NCBI RefSeq assembly: GCF_944321625.1
Contig: NZ_CALUMA010000040.1
Coordinates: 1 to 47,495, forward strand
Origin: an uncultured Slackia sp.
Lineage (GTDB): Bacteria; Actinomycetota; Coriobacteriia; Coriobacteriales; Eggerthellaceae
Direction of reading: 5' to 3'
DNA length: 47,495 bases
Made by a program: the position numbers and the translations under genes
Notes under the pieces: model-generated
Seen by the model: only the letters and a program-made list of their open reading frames with translations
Database searches by the model: none
What the model was told of the DNA's origin: nothing
Shown here: positions 7,464-15,286 of the stretch, piece by piece
Layout: each line of letters begins with the position of its first letter
Numbering within the stretch: position 1 is the stretch's first letter

Positions 7464-8120
7464 ATGGATTCTTTTGCTACATATGAACTCATGACCCTCG
7501 CGATCGACGCATCGCCCTTGACGGCGATGGCCTCGATTGCCGCGTACGTTGTTCTCGCGGTGTCGCTCGTGTACGCGTCTGCCGTCGATGTCCGAACGCG
7601 CTTAGTGCCTCTTTCGGCGCTGTTAGCTTCTCTCGCCGCATGGCTGCTTGCCGTCGCAGGGGGCGCAATAGGCGGCGGCTGTCCGTTCCTTTTCGATTTC
7701 GGTAGCCCGCGGCTTTTCTCTTGGGCGATTGCCGGCGTGCTTGGCGGAGCCGTCACGTCAGGCGTTGCGGCCTTGTGCGCCGTCACCCTTGAAAGGCGCA
7801 CGGGAAGTCTGGCACTTGGCGGGGGAGATGTGAAGCTGCTCTTCGTGGTGGGTCTTTATCTGGGCCCCGAGGGCGGCATTGCTTCGCTTGGTATCGCGTG
7901 CGTCCTGGCTTTGCTGCGGCAGGTCATCCTCTGCGTCGCGGATGGAATCGCGCGCATCGCAGAGAAGCGTCGCGGAACCCCGCCATGTTGCATTCCATGT
8001 CCCAAAACGTTCCCTGTGGGTTCCTTGCACGTTCTATCGAACCAACCGTTTCCCTTCGTGCCCTTTATTGCCATAGCGGTACTGGCTGTAATACTGACAG
8101 GAGGAATATGGTATGGATAA
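7464..8120 (+). CDS. Prepilin peptidase (A24 aspartic protease, type IV leader peptidase family)
   Basis: A 218-residue integral membrane protease that cleaves prepilin leader peptides. The two catalytic aspartates are visible: D42 in ASAVDVRTRLVP and D122 in the GxGD-type motif LALGGGDVKLL. About six hydrophobic segments are present. It lacks the N-terminal methyltransferase/zinc domain of PilD and so resembles the short TadV/CpaA type. No pilin, ATPase or secretin genes are in the window, so the partner system is elsewhere. The start is uncertain: ATG 7464 has no strong Shine-Dalgarno, and ATG 7491 or 7527 are alternatives. Its last 8 bp overlap the toxin gene that follows. Confidence 0.85.
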   Translation: MDSFATYELMTLAIDASPLTAMASIAAYVVLAVSLVYASAVDVRTRLVPLSALLASLAAWLLAVAGGAIGGGCPFLFDFGSPRLFSWAIAGVLGGAVTSGVAALCAVTLERRTGSLALGGGDVKLLFVVGLYLGPEGGIASLGIACVLALLRQVILCVADGIARIAEKRRGTPPCCIPCPKTFPVGSLHVLSNQPFPFVPFIAIAVLAVILTGGIWYG

Positions 8121-8460
8121 AGATGAAAATAAGAATAGTAATAGAATAAATATAGACACATTAAGGTTAATTGCGTATCCTAAAAATCAGGAATTCGAGT
8201 TCGATGAAACAAAAAGCCGTTCAAACGCCCAAAAGCACGGTATCGATTTTGTCGAAGCTCAAAGACTTTGGGATGCTCCGTATGTCAAGCTGGGTGCGCG
8301 AAAGCGCGGAGAGCGAAGATATTTGTTTATCGGGCGAATCGATGGTCGGTACTGGACGGTTGTTATAACGATGCGAGGCGAAAAGAAACGCATCATATCG
8401 GCTCGCAAATCGACGAAAGCCGAGGTGAAACTGTATGTCAAGAAAAACTACGGAAGATAA
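8113..8460 (+). CDS. brnT: BrnT family ribonuclease toxin
   Basis: A 115-residue protein of the BrnT (DUF497) family, RelE-like ribonuclease toxins. The family core is clear: FEFDETKSRSNAQKHGIDF, then FVEAQRLWDAP, RGERRYLFIGRIDGRYWTVV and a C-terminal RIISARKSTKAEVKLY. It starts at ATG 8113 behind AGGAGG (8099-8104), overlaps the prepilin peptidase stop and overlaps the antitoxin by 26 bp. The first 30 residues (MDKDENKNSNRINIDTLRL) are extra relative to the usual about 90-residue toxin, and their DNA is AT-rich, which suggests a foreign junction. Expression is probably controlled by the BrnA partner. Confidence 0.88.
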   Translation: MDKDENKNSNRINIDTLRLIAYPKNQEFEFDETKSRSNAQKHGIDFVEAQRLWDAPYVKLGARKRGERRYLFIGRIDGRYWTVVITMRGEKKRIISARKSTKAEVKLYVKKNYGR

Positions 8461-8695
8461 TCTTATGGACAAGTTCGAAAACGGAGAAGACGTGCTCGAT
8501 TACTTCGACGTGGACAATGCCGAACTAATTTACCCCGAGAGCGTCAGCGGAACGCGTCGCGTGAATGTCGATTTCCCTCTGTGGGTGGTAGATGCGCTCG
8601 ACCGCGAAGCAAAGCGTATAGGTGTAGGTCGTCAAGCAGTCATCAAAACCTGGATCGTCCAACACCTCGACGAAATGGGCGAGCGCCCCGCCTAG
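8435..8695 (+). CDS. brnA: BrnA-type antitoxin with ribbon-helix-helix domain
   Basis: An 86-residue protein immediately downstream of and overlapping the toxin. The C-terminal half, RRVNVDFPLWVVDALDREAK followed by RIGVGRQAVIKTWIVQHL, is a CopG/Arc-type ribbon-helix-helix: a beta strand, helix, turn (IGVGRQA) and helix. The acidic N-terminal half (FENGEDVLDYFDVDNAEL) is expected to wrap and neutralise BrnT. Toxin-first order and overlap are normal for this system; the complex usually represses its own promoter. Start at ATG 8435; a second ATG at 8465 is possible. Confidence 0.85.
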   Translation: MSRKTTEDNLMDKFENGEDVLDYFDVDNAELIYPESVSGTRRVNVDFPLWVVDALDREAKRIGVGRQAVIKTWIVQHLDEMGERPA

Positions 8696-8776
8696 GAAGC
8701 GCACGAGCGAAAGCGATGTGCGCCAGAGTGGGCAATAAAGCCCCGATTGGCCGGTTTCCCATGCGAGCTGGAGCAG

Positions 8777-8799
8777 TAAACACGCCACTGGCGTGTTTA
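8777..8799. repeat. Palindromic element, second copy of the 4360 core
   Basis: Perfect 10-bp arms TAAACACGCC / act / GGCGTGTTTA. It matches the core at 4360-4382 except that one C-G pair is exchanged for G-C, and the loop act is the same. It lies between the antitoxin gene and the convergent reductase gene. Confidence 0.8.
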
Positions 8800-8837
8800 G
8801 TCCCTGACTTCTGCGCGCGAGAGCGCGCCGGGGTTCC

Positions 8838-8883
8838 AAAGGGGGGAAGAGGCGAGGAAACATCCTCGCCTCCTCCCCCCTTT
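8838..8883. terminator. Bidirectional terminator between antitoxin and aldo/keto reductase
   Basis: A long stem: AAAGGGGGGAAGAGGCGAGG (8838-8857) pairs with its near-complement ending CTCCCCCCTTT (to 8883) around the loop AAACAT. The only mismatches are beside the middle. It ends 13 bp from the stop of the minus-strand reductase and lies downstream of the plus-strand toxin-antitoxin pair. Confidence 0.8.
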
Positions 8884-8896
8884 GCCGCCGGAGGCA

Positions 8897-10018
8897 TTAT
8901 TCGAAATGCTCCGCAGCAATCTTAAGCTGGTTAATAATATCAATCCCCTGAGGACACATATCCTCGCATGCGCCGCACTCGATGCACTCGCTCGCCGGCG
9001 CCTTCGCCTGCCAAGCGTACTGGCCCTTCACGAACTCGTTGTTCTCGGTCATGGCCTCCAGATTCAAAAGACCCAGAATGTTGGGGATGGCCACGCCTTG
9101 CGGGCAGTCCTTCACGCAATAGCGGCAGTTGGTGCAGGGGATGCTCGCCATCGAACGAAGCACTTCGGTCGCTTCGGTCATGGCTTTCTGCTCGGCCTCG
9201 TTGAAGGGCGCGTTCGCCTTCCATTCCGCCACGTTCTCCTTCATCTGCTCAAGCGTGGATGCGCCGGAGAGCACCGTGATGACGTTGGGGAGGTTGTAGC
9301 AGAAACGATACGCCCACGAGGCGAGGCTCTTGTCGGGGTCGGTCGCCTTGAACACGTTCGCCACGCGTTCCGGCAGATCGGCCAGACGGCCGCCGCGCAC
9401 GGGCTCCATGATCACCACGGGTACGCCATGCTTCTGCGCCGCTTCCAGGCACTTACGGGACTGCACCACAGGGTCGTCCCAGTCCAGATAATTGGCCTGC
9501 AGCTGGACGAAGTCCATGTCGGGATGCGCGGTCAGAAGCTCATCGAGCGTTTCGGGGCCGTCATGCATGGAGAAGCCCACATGCTTAATTTTGCCCTGCT
9601 CCTTCATCTCGCGCACGAAATCCCACATACCGTATTCGTCGAATTTCGCGGTACGCGGACCGCCCACGTTGTGCAGCAGGTAAAAATCGACGTAATCCAC
9701 GCCCAAACGCTCCAGCGAAATGGCCAGATTGCCCTTAGCGGTCTCGGCGTCGGGAGCCGCCCATGCGAGGCATTTAGTGGCAATGGTGTAGGCGTCGCGT
9801 GGGTAGCGCTCCACGAGCGCCTGACGCACGGCGGCCTCCGAGGTGCCCTCGTGATACACGAAGGCGGTGTCGAAATACGTGCCGCCGCCGGCGATGAACT
9901 CGTCGACCATCTGCTTGAATTGCTCGATGTCGATGCTGGTCTGGTCATTTGCGTCCAAAAGCGGCAGGCGCATGCATCCAAAGCCCAGCTTAGGCGTGTT
10001 CAGAAGGTCGTTGCTCAT
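8897..10018 (-). CDS. Aldo/keto reductase with C-terminal 2x[4Fe-4S] ferredoxin domain
   Basis: A 373-residue cytoplasmic oxidoreductase. Residues 1 to about 280 form the TIM-barrel aldo/keto reductase: LGFGCMRLP, FDTAFVYHEGTSE carrying the catalytic Asp and Tyr, TIATK carrying Lys, and YVDFYLLHNV carrying His. The last 90 residues hold two cluster motifs, CTNCRYCVKDCP and CIECGACEDMCP. This fusion is common in anaerobes, where the clusters probably exchange electrons with ferredoxin. The physiological substrate is not known. The minus-strand start ATG at 10018-10016 is preceded by AGGGGGAA. It is divergent from the dehydrogenase at 10335. Confidence 0.92.
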   Translation of the reverse strand: MSNDLLNTPKLGFGCMRLPLLDANDQTSIDIEQFKQMVDEFIAGGGTYFDTAFVYHEGTSEAAVRQALVERYPRDAYTIATKCLAWAAPDAETAKGNLAISLERLGVDYVDFYLLHNVGGPRTAKFDEYGMWDFVREMKEQGKIKHVGFSMHDGPETLDELLTAHPDMDFVQLQANYLDWDDPVVQSRKCLEAAQKHGVPVVIMEPVRGGRLADLPERVANVFKATDPDKSLASWAYRFCYNLPNVITVLSGASTLEQMKENVAEWKANAPFNEAEQKAMTEATEVLRSMASIPCTNCRYCVKDCPQGVAIPNILGLLNLEAMTENNEFVKGQYAWQAKAPASECIECGACEDMCPQGIDIINQLKIAAEHFE

Positions 10019-10334
10019 AATTCCCCCTCATAATTCGATTTAGTGCGGCTCATACTTTACCCATTTGAGTGCGCTCCAAGTCAAGGCAAAAGATGTGCGC
10101 GATGGTGGAGGTTCTGTGGATGCGCCGTCAAATGAGCGCCGCTCCGCAGCGACGAACGCCGTTCGCGAACGTGCGGAGCGGTTAACAGAGTTAAATGCGA
10201 GCGTCGAACTTACAATTATGCCATCGCATAGAAAATGCGCACGCTGCGCCGCAAGGCAAGGGGCTATCACCGATGGGTAGAAACCGTTTCAATTTGCCTA
10301 ACGTGCGGCGCCCGACATGATTGGAGGTTCTCCG
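10019..10334. other. Divergent intergenic region with a 43-bp inverted repeat
   Basis: No gene is supported. The region separates the divergent reductase and dehydrogenase genes, so it should carry both promoters, but I could not fix clear -35/-10 pairs. An inverted repeat has perfect 10-bp arms, CCGCTCCGCA (10139-10148) and TGCGGAGCGG (10172-10181). An inner hairpin, CGAAC/GTTCG, lies between them. GGAGG at 10323-10327 is the ribosome binding site of the dehydrogenase. Confidence 0.5.
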
Positions 10335-11087
10335 ATGGATAAGCTGCTCGAAGGAAAGGTCGCCGTCGTCACGGGAGGCACGCGCGGAATCGGATTCGCC
10401 ATCGTGAAGAAGTTCCTGGAAAACGGCGCCAAGGTTGCGCTGTGCGGAAGCCGCCAAGAGTCGGCCGACGCCGCGGTTGCCAAGCTCAAGGAAGAGAACC
10501 CCGACTGGGAGGTCATGGGCATTGCGCCCAGGCTGACTGACCCCGCATCGGTCGCAGAGGCGCTCACCCAGGTCAAAGAGGCATGGGGCCGCATCGACAT
10601 CATGGGCAACAACGCCGGCGTCTCGGCGCGCGAGAGCATCTACGACTACGATCCCGAGGCGTTCCGCAAGACCATCGACCTCAATGTGAACGCCGTGTTC
10701 TACTGCTCACAGGCTGCTGCGCGCATCATGAAGGAGCAGGGCGGCGGCGTGATCATCAACACCAGCTCCATGGTAAGCATCTACGGCCAGCCGTCGGGCT
10801 GCGCCTATCCTGTCTCCAAGTTCGCCGTCAACGGCCTCACCAAGTCGCTGGGCCGCGAGCTGGCGCCCGACAACATTCGCGTGAACGCCGTCGCGCCGGG
10901 CATCACCCGCACTGATATGGTTTCCGCGCTGCCCGACGAGATGATCAAGCCGCTCATCGCCACCATTCCGCTTGGCCGCATGACCGAGCCCGAGGACATC
11001 GCGAATGCGTATCTGTACCTGGCGAGCGACCTGGCGTCCGACGTCACGGGCGTGGTGCTTTCCGTAGACGGCCTGGCAAGGGCGTAG
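10335..11087 (+). CDS. Short-chain dehydrogenase/reductase, BaiA-like (candidate hydroxysteroid dehydrogenase)
   Basis: A 250-residue Rossmann enzyme. The cofactor motif TGGTRGIG is at 13-20, NNAG at 92-95, and the catalytic triad is Ser145, Tyr158 and Lys162. From memory the sequence resembles clostridial BaiA bile-acid 3-alpha-hydroxysteroid dehydrogenase at several places: TGGTRGIGFA, ENGAKV, WEVMGIAPRLT for EVLGFAPDLT, and the end YLASDLASDVTGVVLSVDG. At the second strand BaiA has Glu, but this protein has GSR, so NADP(H) preference is plausible. A generic 3-oxoacyl-ACP reductase is the alternative. ATG 10335 follows GGAGG; the ATG at 10317 lies before that site. Confidence 0.8.
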   Translation: MDKLLEGKVAVVTGGTRGIGFAIVKKFLENGAKVALCGSRQESADAAVAKLKEENPDWEVMGIAPRLTDPASVAEALTQVKEAWGRIDIMGNNAGVSARESIYDYDPEAFRKTIDLNVNAVFYCSQAAARIMKEQGGGVIINTSSMVSIYGQPSGCAYPVSKFAVNGLTKSLGRELAPDNIRVNAVAPGITRTDMVSALPDEMIKPLIATIPLGRMTEPEDIANAYLYLASDLASDVTGVVLSVDGLARA

Positions 11088-11132
11088 TTTTTCGCCAGAG
11101 CCTGACGTATTTCGGCAATCAGATTGTGCTGT

Positions 11133-11166
11133 ATGCCCCGCATCGCATTCCGGTGCGGGGCATTTT
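11133..11166 (+). terminator. Rho-independent terminator of the dehydrogenase gene
   Basis: Stem ATGCCCCGCA (11133-11142) with TGCGGGGCAT (11154-11163), followed by TTT. It lies 45 bp after the stop at 11087. Confidence 0.85.
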
Positions 11167-11171
11167 CGTGC

Positions 11172-11214
11172 AAAAAAAGCGACGCGGCCAAGGGAGGGAG
11201 GTGCCGCGTCGCTT
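11172..11214 (-). terminator. Terminator of the minus-strand flavoprotein gene
   Basis: A perfect 12-bp stem, AAGCGACGCGGC (11177-11188) with GCCGCGTCGCTT (11203-11214). Read leftward it runs into a seven-T tract (A-run at 11172-11178 on the plus strand). It lies about 130 bp beyond the flavoprotein stop and faces the plus-strand terminator just before it. Confidence 0.8.
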
Positions 11215-11342
11215 TATGTGTGGCAGGCGTTCAAGCTGAGTTGATGTCTAGCCCAATCTCATCGGTCATCTTGCTTTTGCGCACCGATGCTTTAGAACGT
11301 CTGCTGCGAGAGTCTCGGCGAAGGATTACGTCGCTTGCGAAT

Positions 11343-13253
11343 TTACTTGAGTTCGCTCGCCACGGTCTCGCCCATGATGTAGCCGAAGTTCATGGCCGCA
11401 TCGAAGCCCATGCCGTACTGCTTGCCGTCCTTCTCCTCGATGGAGCCGCACACGTCGCCAGCGGCATACAGGCCAGGGATAATCTCTTCGTTCTCGTCCA
11501 AGACATGGGCCTTGGTGTCGATAGCCAGACCGCCCGTGGTCAGGTAGAACGTAGGCTCGACGCCGCACACCCAGATGCCGTCATGCGTGTCGATGAAGGG
11601 CAGGTTCTCGCGACCGAACTCGTCCGCCTCGCCGGCCAGCGCATGCTGGTTGTTGGTTTCGATGGTGGCGGCAAGGTTGGTCATGCCAGTTGCCTCAGCG
11701 GCCTCTTCCACGGTGGCATAGTGCACCATGTCGCCTCGCTCGAACAGCGCCTTGTAGGTGTCGAAGGCATAGGTGAGGTTGTTCATGGTGGTCACGGCGC
11801 CGGACTCGTCAGTGATCCAGTAGAACTTGCCGCCGTTGGCGTCGTCGCACAGGGCGCGGCCGATGACGAAGTGGTTGGAGCTCATCACGTTGCCGAACTG
11901 GTCGCCCGTGGCGTTCACCATGATGCCCGGGGTGGTCTGGTACATGAAGGCAATCTCCATGCGGCTGCCTGCCTGGCCGGTGGTGCTCATGAATGCGCCC
12001 AGCTCGCGACCCATGCACTCGATGGCGGCGCCCACCTTCTGGCCGAGCACGATGCCGTCGCCGGTGGAGGCGGGGCAGCAGTTGAACGAACGGCCCGCGT
12101 AATCGGGATAATACTGGTCCACCATCTCCTGGTTGGCGCCGAAGCCGCCGGATGCCAGCAGCACGGCCTTGGCGGTGGCGGTGTAGGTGGAGCCGTCCTT
12201 GCCCTCGGCAACCAGGCCGGTGGCGCGGCCGTCGGCCATGGTGATGTCGGTGACGGTAGCGCCGTAGATGATGGTTCCGCCCAGCGCACCGATGCGGTCG
12301 ACCAGGTACTGCATGGCATATCCGCAGCCGCCTTCGTAGCAGCCGGGGGCCAGGTACGGGGTCACGCCGTAGGCGGCGTTCACGCCCAGGCTGTAGAAGC
12401 CCACGCCGATCTCATGCAGCCAGTCCACCATGTCGGGGGAGGCGGTGTACATCGCGTCGTCGTAGGGCATCTTCTTGTCGAAGCGGTCGAACTCGGGATT
12501 CACGTAGTTGGACAGCAGCGCCAGCATGGCGGTCTTGTCGAAGTACGGGCTGTCGTCGAAGCGGCCCAGCGAGTAGTTTTTCTGCAGCTGGCTGCCGGCA
12601 CAGGCGAGGCCGGAGTAGGTCATGGACATGGAGCCACCGGGGATGTCCTGCTTCTCGAAGAGCGTCACGGTGTAGCCCTTCTCCAGCAGGCGGGTGGCAG
12701 CGGTGAGGCCCGCGGTACCAGCGCCCATGACGACCACATCGCTCTCGATTTCCTGAGCGGTGCCGCCGGTCAGCTCCTCGGGGCCAAGCAGGAATGCGGA
12801 GGAATCCACGCCGGCGTTGGCGAGGCCTTCCAGTGCAGCGTTCTTGATTGCCATGCAGGTGGTGGTGGCGCCGGAGATGGCGTCGACGTCCAGGTTCTGG
12901 GCCTCAAGAGCCTTGGCGGGCCACATGTTGCAGGCGAGGCTGCCCACACCCACGGTCTCGTCGTGCGAGAGCACGCGCAGGCCGGCAAGAGCGCCGCCGG
13001 TGACGGTGGTCTCGACGAACACCCAGTTCTCGTGCCCCATCGCCTTGGTCACATATTTGCCGTCGGTGGGTTCGGAGGCGGCAGCGTAGGTGGTCTCGAC
13101 CGGGCTCTTGGGTGCAACGGCGGCTTCGGTAGCAGCGTCGGTGCCGGAATCGGCGGCCGGCGAGCAGCCAACGCCCATCGCGGCTACGGCGCCCAGGGCG
13201 GCAACCGCGCCGGTTCCCTTGAGGAAATTACGGCGAGAAAGTTCGAGATCCAT
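11343..13253 (-). CDS. Tat-exported FMN-binding/FAD-dependent reductase (fumarate/urocanate reductase family)
   Basis: A 636-residue secreted flavoprotein. The signal carries the twin-arginine motif SRRNFLK (6-12) and a hydrophobic run to Cys30. Residues about 60-150 are an FMN-binding domain with DAISGATTT (125-132), where ApbE-type transferases attach FMN covalently to Thr. From 171 the FAD_binding_2 domain starts with VVVMGAGTAGLTAA and ends PGLYAAGDVCGS. The HHTMGG-type substrate motif of fumarate reductases is replaced by FYLTTGG, so the acceptor is probably different. Start ATG at 13253-13251 has AGGAAGGGGA upstream; longer ORF starts add a non-conserved extension. The divergent LuxR gene is the likely regulator. 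Confidence 0.9.
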   Translation of the reverse strand: MDLELSRRNFLKGTGAVAALGAVAAMGVGCSPAADSGTDAATEAAVAPKSPVETTYAAASEPTDGKYVTKAMGHENWVFVETTVTGGALAGLRVLSHDETVGVGSLACNMWPAKALEAQNLDVDAISGATTTCMAIKNAALEGLANAGVDSSAFLLGPEELTGGTAQEIESDVVVMGAGTAGLTAATRLLEKGYTVTLFEKQDIPGGSMSMTYSGLACAGSQLQKNYSLGRFDDSPYFDKTAMLALLSNYVNPEFDRFDKKMPYDDAMYTASPDMVDWLHEIGVGFYSLGVNAAYGVTPYLAPGCYEGGCGYAMQYLVDRIGALGGTIIYGATVTDITMADGRATGLVAEGKDGSTYTATAKAVLLASGGFGANQEMVDQYYPDYAGRSFNCCPASTGDGIVLGQKVGAAIECMGRELGAFMSTTGQAGSRMEIAFMYQTTPGIMVNATGDQFGNVMSSNHFVIGRALCDDANGGKFYWITDESGAVTTMNNLTYAFDTYKALFERGDMVHYATVEEAAEATGMTNLAATIETNNQHALAGEADEFGRENLPFIDTHDGIWVCGVEPTFYLTTGGLAIDTKAHVLDENEEIIPGLYAAGDVCGSIEEKDGKQYGMGFDAAMNFGYIMGETVASELK

Positions 13254-13572
13254 AGTATGTCCCCTTCCTTGGATATGCTTTCGCTCCGGAATGGCCGAAA
13301 GTTCGAATGCCGTGCGCCCTCCTGCACGATGAGTGGCATCCGGAATGGTTCGAGAGTACGCCTGCGGGCGCGCGAAGTCCTCACCGACTATCGGTGAGAT
13401 TTGCGTTTTGCCTGATAAGGAGCCAATGAATACGGTGAGGAAATAAACGGGAGCTCGGCGGAAGACGGGCGCTCTCCTGCGGCGAGGCGTTTCGGCGGGT
13501 TTGCACGTCGTCGCGCCTTGCGCCGTCGGGTACAATGGCATAAGGTCGATTGCAAGCAGGGGAGGGGGAGCG
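13254..13572. promoter_or_regulatory. Divergent promoter region with palindromic operator candidate
   Basis: The 319-bp gap between the flavoprotein and LuxR genes contains a perfect palindrome at 13380-13398, CTCACCGA / cta / TCGGTGAG, and a half-site CGGTGAG at 13433-13439. No gene is supported. A palindrome midway between a LuxR-type regulator and its presumed target is a natural operator candidate. Confidence 0.55.
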
Positions 13573-15249
13573 ATGGCCGAATCCATAACGAAAAGAGGCG
13601 TGTGCTCCGCCCTCGGTTTCGGCATGTCCAAGGCCGCCACTTCGGTCGGCTATCTCACCGCCATGGGATCGGTAATTCACAATATCGGCTTTGTGACTGA
13701 GCTGTGGTTCATGCTCGCAAGCGAGACGGCGTCCATCGTCCTTGCCTGCGTTATCGTCGCGTGGGCGGCCAAGGCCCCGCTGTCCGAGACGGTGCCCCAG
13801 TGGCCGGCGTGGGTGACGTTTGCCGCGGGGTTCGTTCTGAGCGCATCTGGCGTGTTGGCGAACGCTCCGGCCGCTGTGGGTGCGGCCGCGCTTGGCGCGC
13901 TTTACGGCGTCTCGTCGGTGGTGCTCTCGTGCACGTGGCTCGAGGAGTTCGCGCGCCAAAGCTCGCGCGAGGCCCCGCGGCATATGGTGATAGGCCTGTT
14001 CATCCAGCTTGTTGCAGTGGCGGCATCCGCCGTGTTCTCCCAAATGGCCCTGGTGGTTTCTGCGCTGGTTTTCTTGGCCGTGTCGGCCGCTTGCTTCGCT
14101 GTGGTGAACAAGGAGCCCGCCGCTGATGCCATTGGGTTCGCGCAATCCGAGTCGCGTTCGCGCGTTGATGTGCGGGGCTTTCTGCATCGATTCGGCAATC
14201 CGTTCATGTGCCTGTTCGTGCTGGTGGGCGTTGTGGGCATCTTGCACACGTCGGTGCTCGGTTCGGCGTCTGAGCATATCGTGGGCGATGTTTCCATGGC
14301 GATTCCGTTGGGCGTTGCTACACTCATCACCGCGGTGTTTGCCGTGGTTGCCATGCGCCTGCCTGATCCGACCGCCGTCTACAAGGCATGCCTGCCGGTT
14401 ATGCTGGTGCTGCTCTCCTTGCTTCCGTTCGTGGGGCAGCTCTTAGGTTCGTTGGCCGGCACGATCATGATCGCCTGCAACGACGTGTGCGGCATGCTGT
14501 TCTTGTTCTACATCGTGGGTGCCGCGCATCGCCACGGCTGGCGCAGCTACGTGCTGTCGGGCGTGTATCTGGGCGGGTCGAACCTGTTCTTGTGCATAGG
14601 GTTGGCCATCGGCCTCGGCTTGGGCGCCGCGAGCGCCGACTACGGGGTGTCGCTGCTCACGTTGCTGGCATTCGCTGCCATGTATCCGCTGGGGATAGCC
14701 TTCGTCGTGCTCATGCGAAGGGGCAAGAGGCGCGATGGCGCTGCGTCTGGGCAGGGCCTTTCGACGGAGGATGCGCAGGTGGACGAAAGCTCCCGGACCC
14801 ACGGTCAAGTAGGCGAAAGCGCTTCGAGCCATGGCGCGGTTTTGATTGCCCAGCAATCCAACAGCCAAGCGGGCCAAACTTCCGGTCAGGTAGGCGAAAG
14901 CGCTCGGGTTCCCGAGCGGAAGAGCGAAAGCACCCAGGCCCACGAACGGGCGCTCGAAGGCGCCCAGACTCCCGAGCGGCCTGACTGGCCCGCCATTTTG
15001 GCAACGTTTTCGAAACGCTACGGCCTCACGCGCCGCGAGTCCGAGATTTGCTCTTATCTTGTGCGTGGGCGCTCTGCGCGCCATATCGCCGAGGAGCTGG
15101 TGATTTCCGAGAACACGGTATGGACGCACATTAAGAATGTCTACGCCAAAACCGCGACCTCCGGCAAGGACAGCCTCATCGAGCTGTTCGAAAGCCAGGC
15201 GCGCGAAGATGCGCGAAGCAGGTCGGCCGGTCTCGCGGCGCACCGCTGA
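13573..15249 (+). CDS. LuxR-family regulator with membrane-embedded N-terminal domain
   Basis: A 558-residue protein. Residues 1 to about 390 form around 10-12 hydrophobic helices resembling a transporter-like sensor. Residues about 395-475 are a polar linker with repeated GQVGES units. The last 80 residues are a LuxR/GerE helix-turn-helix: YGLTRRESEICSYLVRG, then SARHIAEELVISENTVWTHI. In Eggerthellaceae such regulators sit next to the reductase genes they control in response to a substrate; here the Tat flavoprotein is divergent. ATG 13573 follows GGAGGGGGAG directly. The upstream ATG at 13501 would add 24 unlikely residues. Confidence 0.88.
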   Translation: MAESITKRGVCSALGFGMSKAATSVGYLTAMGSVIHNIGFVTELWFMLASETASIVLACVIVAWAAKAPLSETVPQWPAWVTFAAGFVLSASGVLANAPAAVGAAALGALYGVSSVVLSCTWLEEFARQSSREAPRHMVIGLFIQLVAVAASAVFSQMALVVSALVFLAVSAACFAVVNKEPAADAIGFAQSESRSRVDVRGFLHRFGNPFMCLFVLVGVVGILHTSVLGSASEHIVGDVSMAIPLGVATLITAVFAVVAMRLPDPTAVYKACLPVMLVLLSLLPFVGQLLGSLAGTIMIACNDVCGMLFLFYIVGAAHRHGWRSYVLSGVYLGGSNLFLCIGLAIGLGLGAASADYGVSLLTLLAFAAMYPLGIAFVVLMRRGKRRDGAASGQGLSTEDAQVDESSRTHGQVGESASSHGAVLIAQQSNSQAGQTSGQVGESARVPERKSESTQAHERALEGAQTPERPDWPAILATFSKRYGLTRRESEICSYLVRGRSARHIAEELVISENTVWTHIKNVYAKTATSGKDSLIELFESQAREDARSRSAGLAAHR

Positions 15250-15286
15250 CGACGTTTTGGCGCTCGCGTTTACGAAGGTGAGAAGG

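Noticed and set aside
8696..8896. A small gene between the antitoxin and the aldo/keto reductase
   Set aside because: The sequence is taken up by the palindrome at 8777 and the terminator at 8838; ORFs here are low-complexity products of those repeats.
11124..13397. A 757-codon plus-strand ORF opposite the Tat flavoprotein
   Set aside because: It is a His/Val/Gly-rich shadow of the flavoprotein gene. The minus strand has the Tat signal, FMN and FAD motifs in frame, and two terminators lie under the supposed start.
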